Source of the DNA: Spartobacteria bacterium
GTDB lineage: Bacteria; Verrucomicrobiota; Verrucomicrobiia; Chthoniobacterales; Chthoniobacteraceae
Direction of reading: 5' to 3'
Length of the DNA: 5,327 nucleotides
Assembly (NCBI GenBank): GCA_025355595.1
Contig: JANXZI010000179.1
Location: 1 to 5,327, forward strand
Position 1 is the first letter of the stretch. Every line of letters starts with the position of its first letter. The translations under genes and the position numbers were made by a program. The notes under the pieces are model-generated. The model saw only the letters and a list, made by a program, of their open reading frames with translations. It was not told the origin of the DNA and did no database searches. This document shows, piece by piece, positions 4,006 through 5,327 of the stretch.

Positions 4006-5327
4006 CTAACGTGTTGCGGGGTTGGATGAGATTGCTTTCGACGTGGTGTCGCGCGGCAGCGCGAGCAGGCGCTTCGATTCCGCGAGCAGCCACTTCGCCT
4101 GCGTGAACGGCTGATACGAGATGTCCTGCCAGCGCACGAGGCCGTCGGCATCAATGAGGAACGTGCCGTGCAGCGCCATCGTCTCGAAGTCGTCGAACGC
4201 GCGATACGATTTGAAAACCGCGAGCGTCGGGTCCGCGAGGATCGGGAATGAAAAGCCGTCGTCGCCCTTCGCGAGCGAATAGGTCTTGTGTAACTCGTCC
4301 GTGCGCTCGGTGCTCACGGCGAGGAGGCTGATGCCCGCGTCGGCAAATTCTTTCGTCATCGGGCCGAAGGTGTTGAGCTGCTCGACGCAATGCGAGCAGC
4401 CGCTACCGAGGTAAAAAAACATGAGCACCGGCTTGCCCTTGAACTCGGTGAAATGGCGCGCCTCGCCATTCTGATCGGGGAGGCTCCAGTCCGGCGCGGC
4501 GTACGGATGCCAGCGGAATGGTCCGAGGCTCGCGAGGTCCGGGCGCTGTCCGCTCCCTGCGGGCCAGTTGAGTTCTGGCCGCCAGTCTGCGGCGAGCTTC
4601 AGCTCATCCGCGATGGCGCGGAGGCGAGTGAAGACCGGCTGATCCAGATCCGCCTGCGCGCAAAGCGGGCGGAGTTTTTCAAACGTTTCGAGCGCGTCCT
4701 TTTTGTCGCCCTTGCGCCAGAGGATGTCGGCGAGATTTGCGAGCGGGAGCACCTGGCCGTCGGCTTCCTTCACGGCTTCGCGCGCGAGTTGCGCGGCCTT
4801 CACCCTGTCGCCGCTGAGATCGTTCAGGCGTGCGAGGCGCATCTTGCCCGCGCTGCTCACCGCACTGATCTGTTTGTGTGCATCTTCGGCGTGCCCCTCG
4901 GCGAGGGCGCGGAAAAACTCCAGCTCGGCAACGGCTTTCTCAATCGGCTCCAGCTTCGCCTTAAACGATGCCTCCGCATCGGTCACCGCCTTTTTGATTT
5001 GCTCCTCGGATTTCTTCGCCTTCTCCGCCGCGGTCTTCGCGTCGGCGGACTTCACTGCGCGCTCTGTCTTCAAAGCGTCGAGCATGGCGCGGATCGTCCC
5101 AGTCTTCGCCGCGCCGCGCGCCTTGTCGCCCGTGAGGAATGCCGCGGTGCCCATCACCACGAGGCGCTTCGTTTCCTGCGCGGGATCGTTCAGCGCGGGG
5201 AGATACGGACTGCCGTCGAGCGCGAGCAATTCGTCCCACTGCTCCCAGCCGACCAGCGCATCGGTCAGCCGCCTGTGGCCCATCACGAAGCCGCCGCGCT
5301 CGTCACCGGAGCCGTTCTTTCCCGCAG
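4006..5327 (-). CDS. Redoxin (AhpC/TSA-like) domain protein with helical repeat region, 5' end cut by the window
   Basis: The frame is open to the right edge, so the N-terminus is missing. A GTG at 5286 begins VMGHRRLTDALV, but in-frame sequence upstream (AGKNGSGDERGGF) reads as ordinary protein, so I treat that GTG as internal. Counting from it, residues 64-145 are an Ala/Lys/Glu-rich, probably coiled-coil helix; 150-215 look like TPR-style helical pairs (LANLADILWRKGDKKDALETF); about 263-410 form a thioredoxin-fold domain. That domain opens with APDWSLPDQNG, has FFYLGSGCSHCVEQL with Cys297 and Cys300, and continues with SFPILADPTLAVFKSY and HGTFLIDADG. The CxxC sits where peroxiredoxins carry their peroxidatic cysteine, so a thiol-disulfide or peroxide-reducing role is likely. 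Whether it is secreted cannot be seen. The last codons (SNPATR) overlap a 16-bp direct repeat. Confidence 0.9.
   Translation of the reverse strand, partial: AGKNGSGDERGGFVMGHRRLTDALVGWEQWDELLALDGSPYLPALNDPAQETKRLVVMGTAAFLTGDKARGAAKTGTIRAMLDALKTERAVKSADAKTAAEKAKKSEEQIKKAVTDAEASFKAKLEPIEKAVAELEFFRALAEGHAEDAHKQISAVSSAGKMRLARLNDLSGDRVKAAQLAREAVKEADGQVLPLANLADILWRKGDKKDALETFEKLRPLCAQADLDQPVFTRLRAIADELKLAADWRPELNWPAGSGQRPDLASLGPFRWHPYAAPDWSLPDQNGEARHFTEFKGKPVLMFFYLGSGCSHCVEQLNTFGPMTKEFADAGISLLAVSTERTDELHKTYSLAKGDDGFSFPILADPTLAVFKSYRAFDDFETMALHGTFLIDADGLVRWQDISYQPFTQAKWLLAESKRLLALPRDTTSKAISSNPATR
4015..4030. repeat. 16-bp direct repeat, copy 2
   Basis: Identical to 3824-3839. This copy lies inside the 3' end of the redoxin gene and encodes the SNPA of its C-terminal SNPATR on the minus strand, 6 bases before the stop codon. 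Confidence 0.8.

Noticed and set aside
3824..4030. 16-bp direct repeat as a simple target-site duplication
   Set aside because: The copies are 8 and 19 bases away from the element ends rather than abutting them, and 16 bp is long for a transposon duplication; kept only as an unexplained flanking repeat.

Overview
The window is bacterial, GC-rich and gene-dense, and looks like a chromosomal fragment. The mix of genes suggests a Verrucomicrobiota-type organism, with Planctomycetota or Acidobacteriota as less likely alternatives. That mix is bacterial complex I genes, a twin-arginine-exported sugar-isomerase-like TIM barrel, a redoxin protein with a long helical N-terminal part, a lineage-restricted secreted protein and many palindromic intergenic repeats. 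The assignment is an inference from gene style only. None of the annotated starts has a clear AGGAGG-like ribosome binding site.

Left part (1-1520), minus strand: a complex I segment reads nuoB (1418 to 894) then nuoC (761 to 171). They encode the peripheral-arm subunit carrying iron-sulfur cluster N2 and its 30-kDa partner. nuoA does not precede nuoB, and no nuoD start follows nuoC within the 170 bases available. An unrecognised open frame on the same strand starts 43 bases after nuoC and runs off the left edge. The 132-base nuoB-nuoC gap holds a large imperfect inverted repeat (two 30-base arms) made of GTGACTG-like heptamers.

Centre (1419-2928): a divergent intergenic region carries a 10-bp-period tandem repeat and a hairpin-forming repeat that reaches into the start codon of a plus-strand gene for a secreted protein of unknown function (1617-2588). 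A possible 30-residue single-span membrane protein (2694-2786) follows. A cluster of hairpins (2783-2923) then separates it from the convergent minus-strand genes.

Right part (2929-5327), minus strand: a redoxin-domain protein with a CxxC motif, cut by the right edge, lies upstream of a Tat-exported sugar phosphate isomerase/epimerase-like protein. The 186-base gap between them holds a MITE-like inverted-repeat element of the CATTCTGA...TCAGGATG type. That element is flanked by a perfect 16-bp direct repeat, one copy of which lies inside the 3' end of the redoxin gene.

I see no defence system, CRISPR array, RNA gene or complete transposon. The most interesting material is the intergenic repeats, the tiny membrane ORF and the broken-up layout of the complex I genes.
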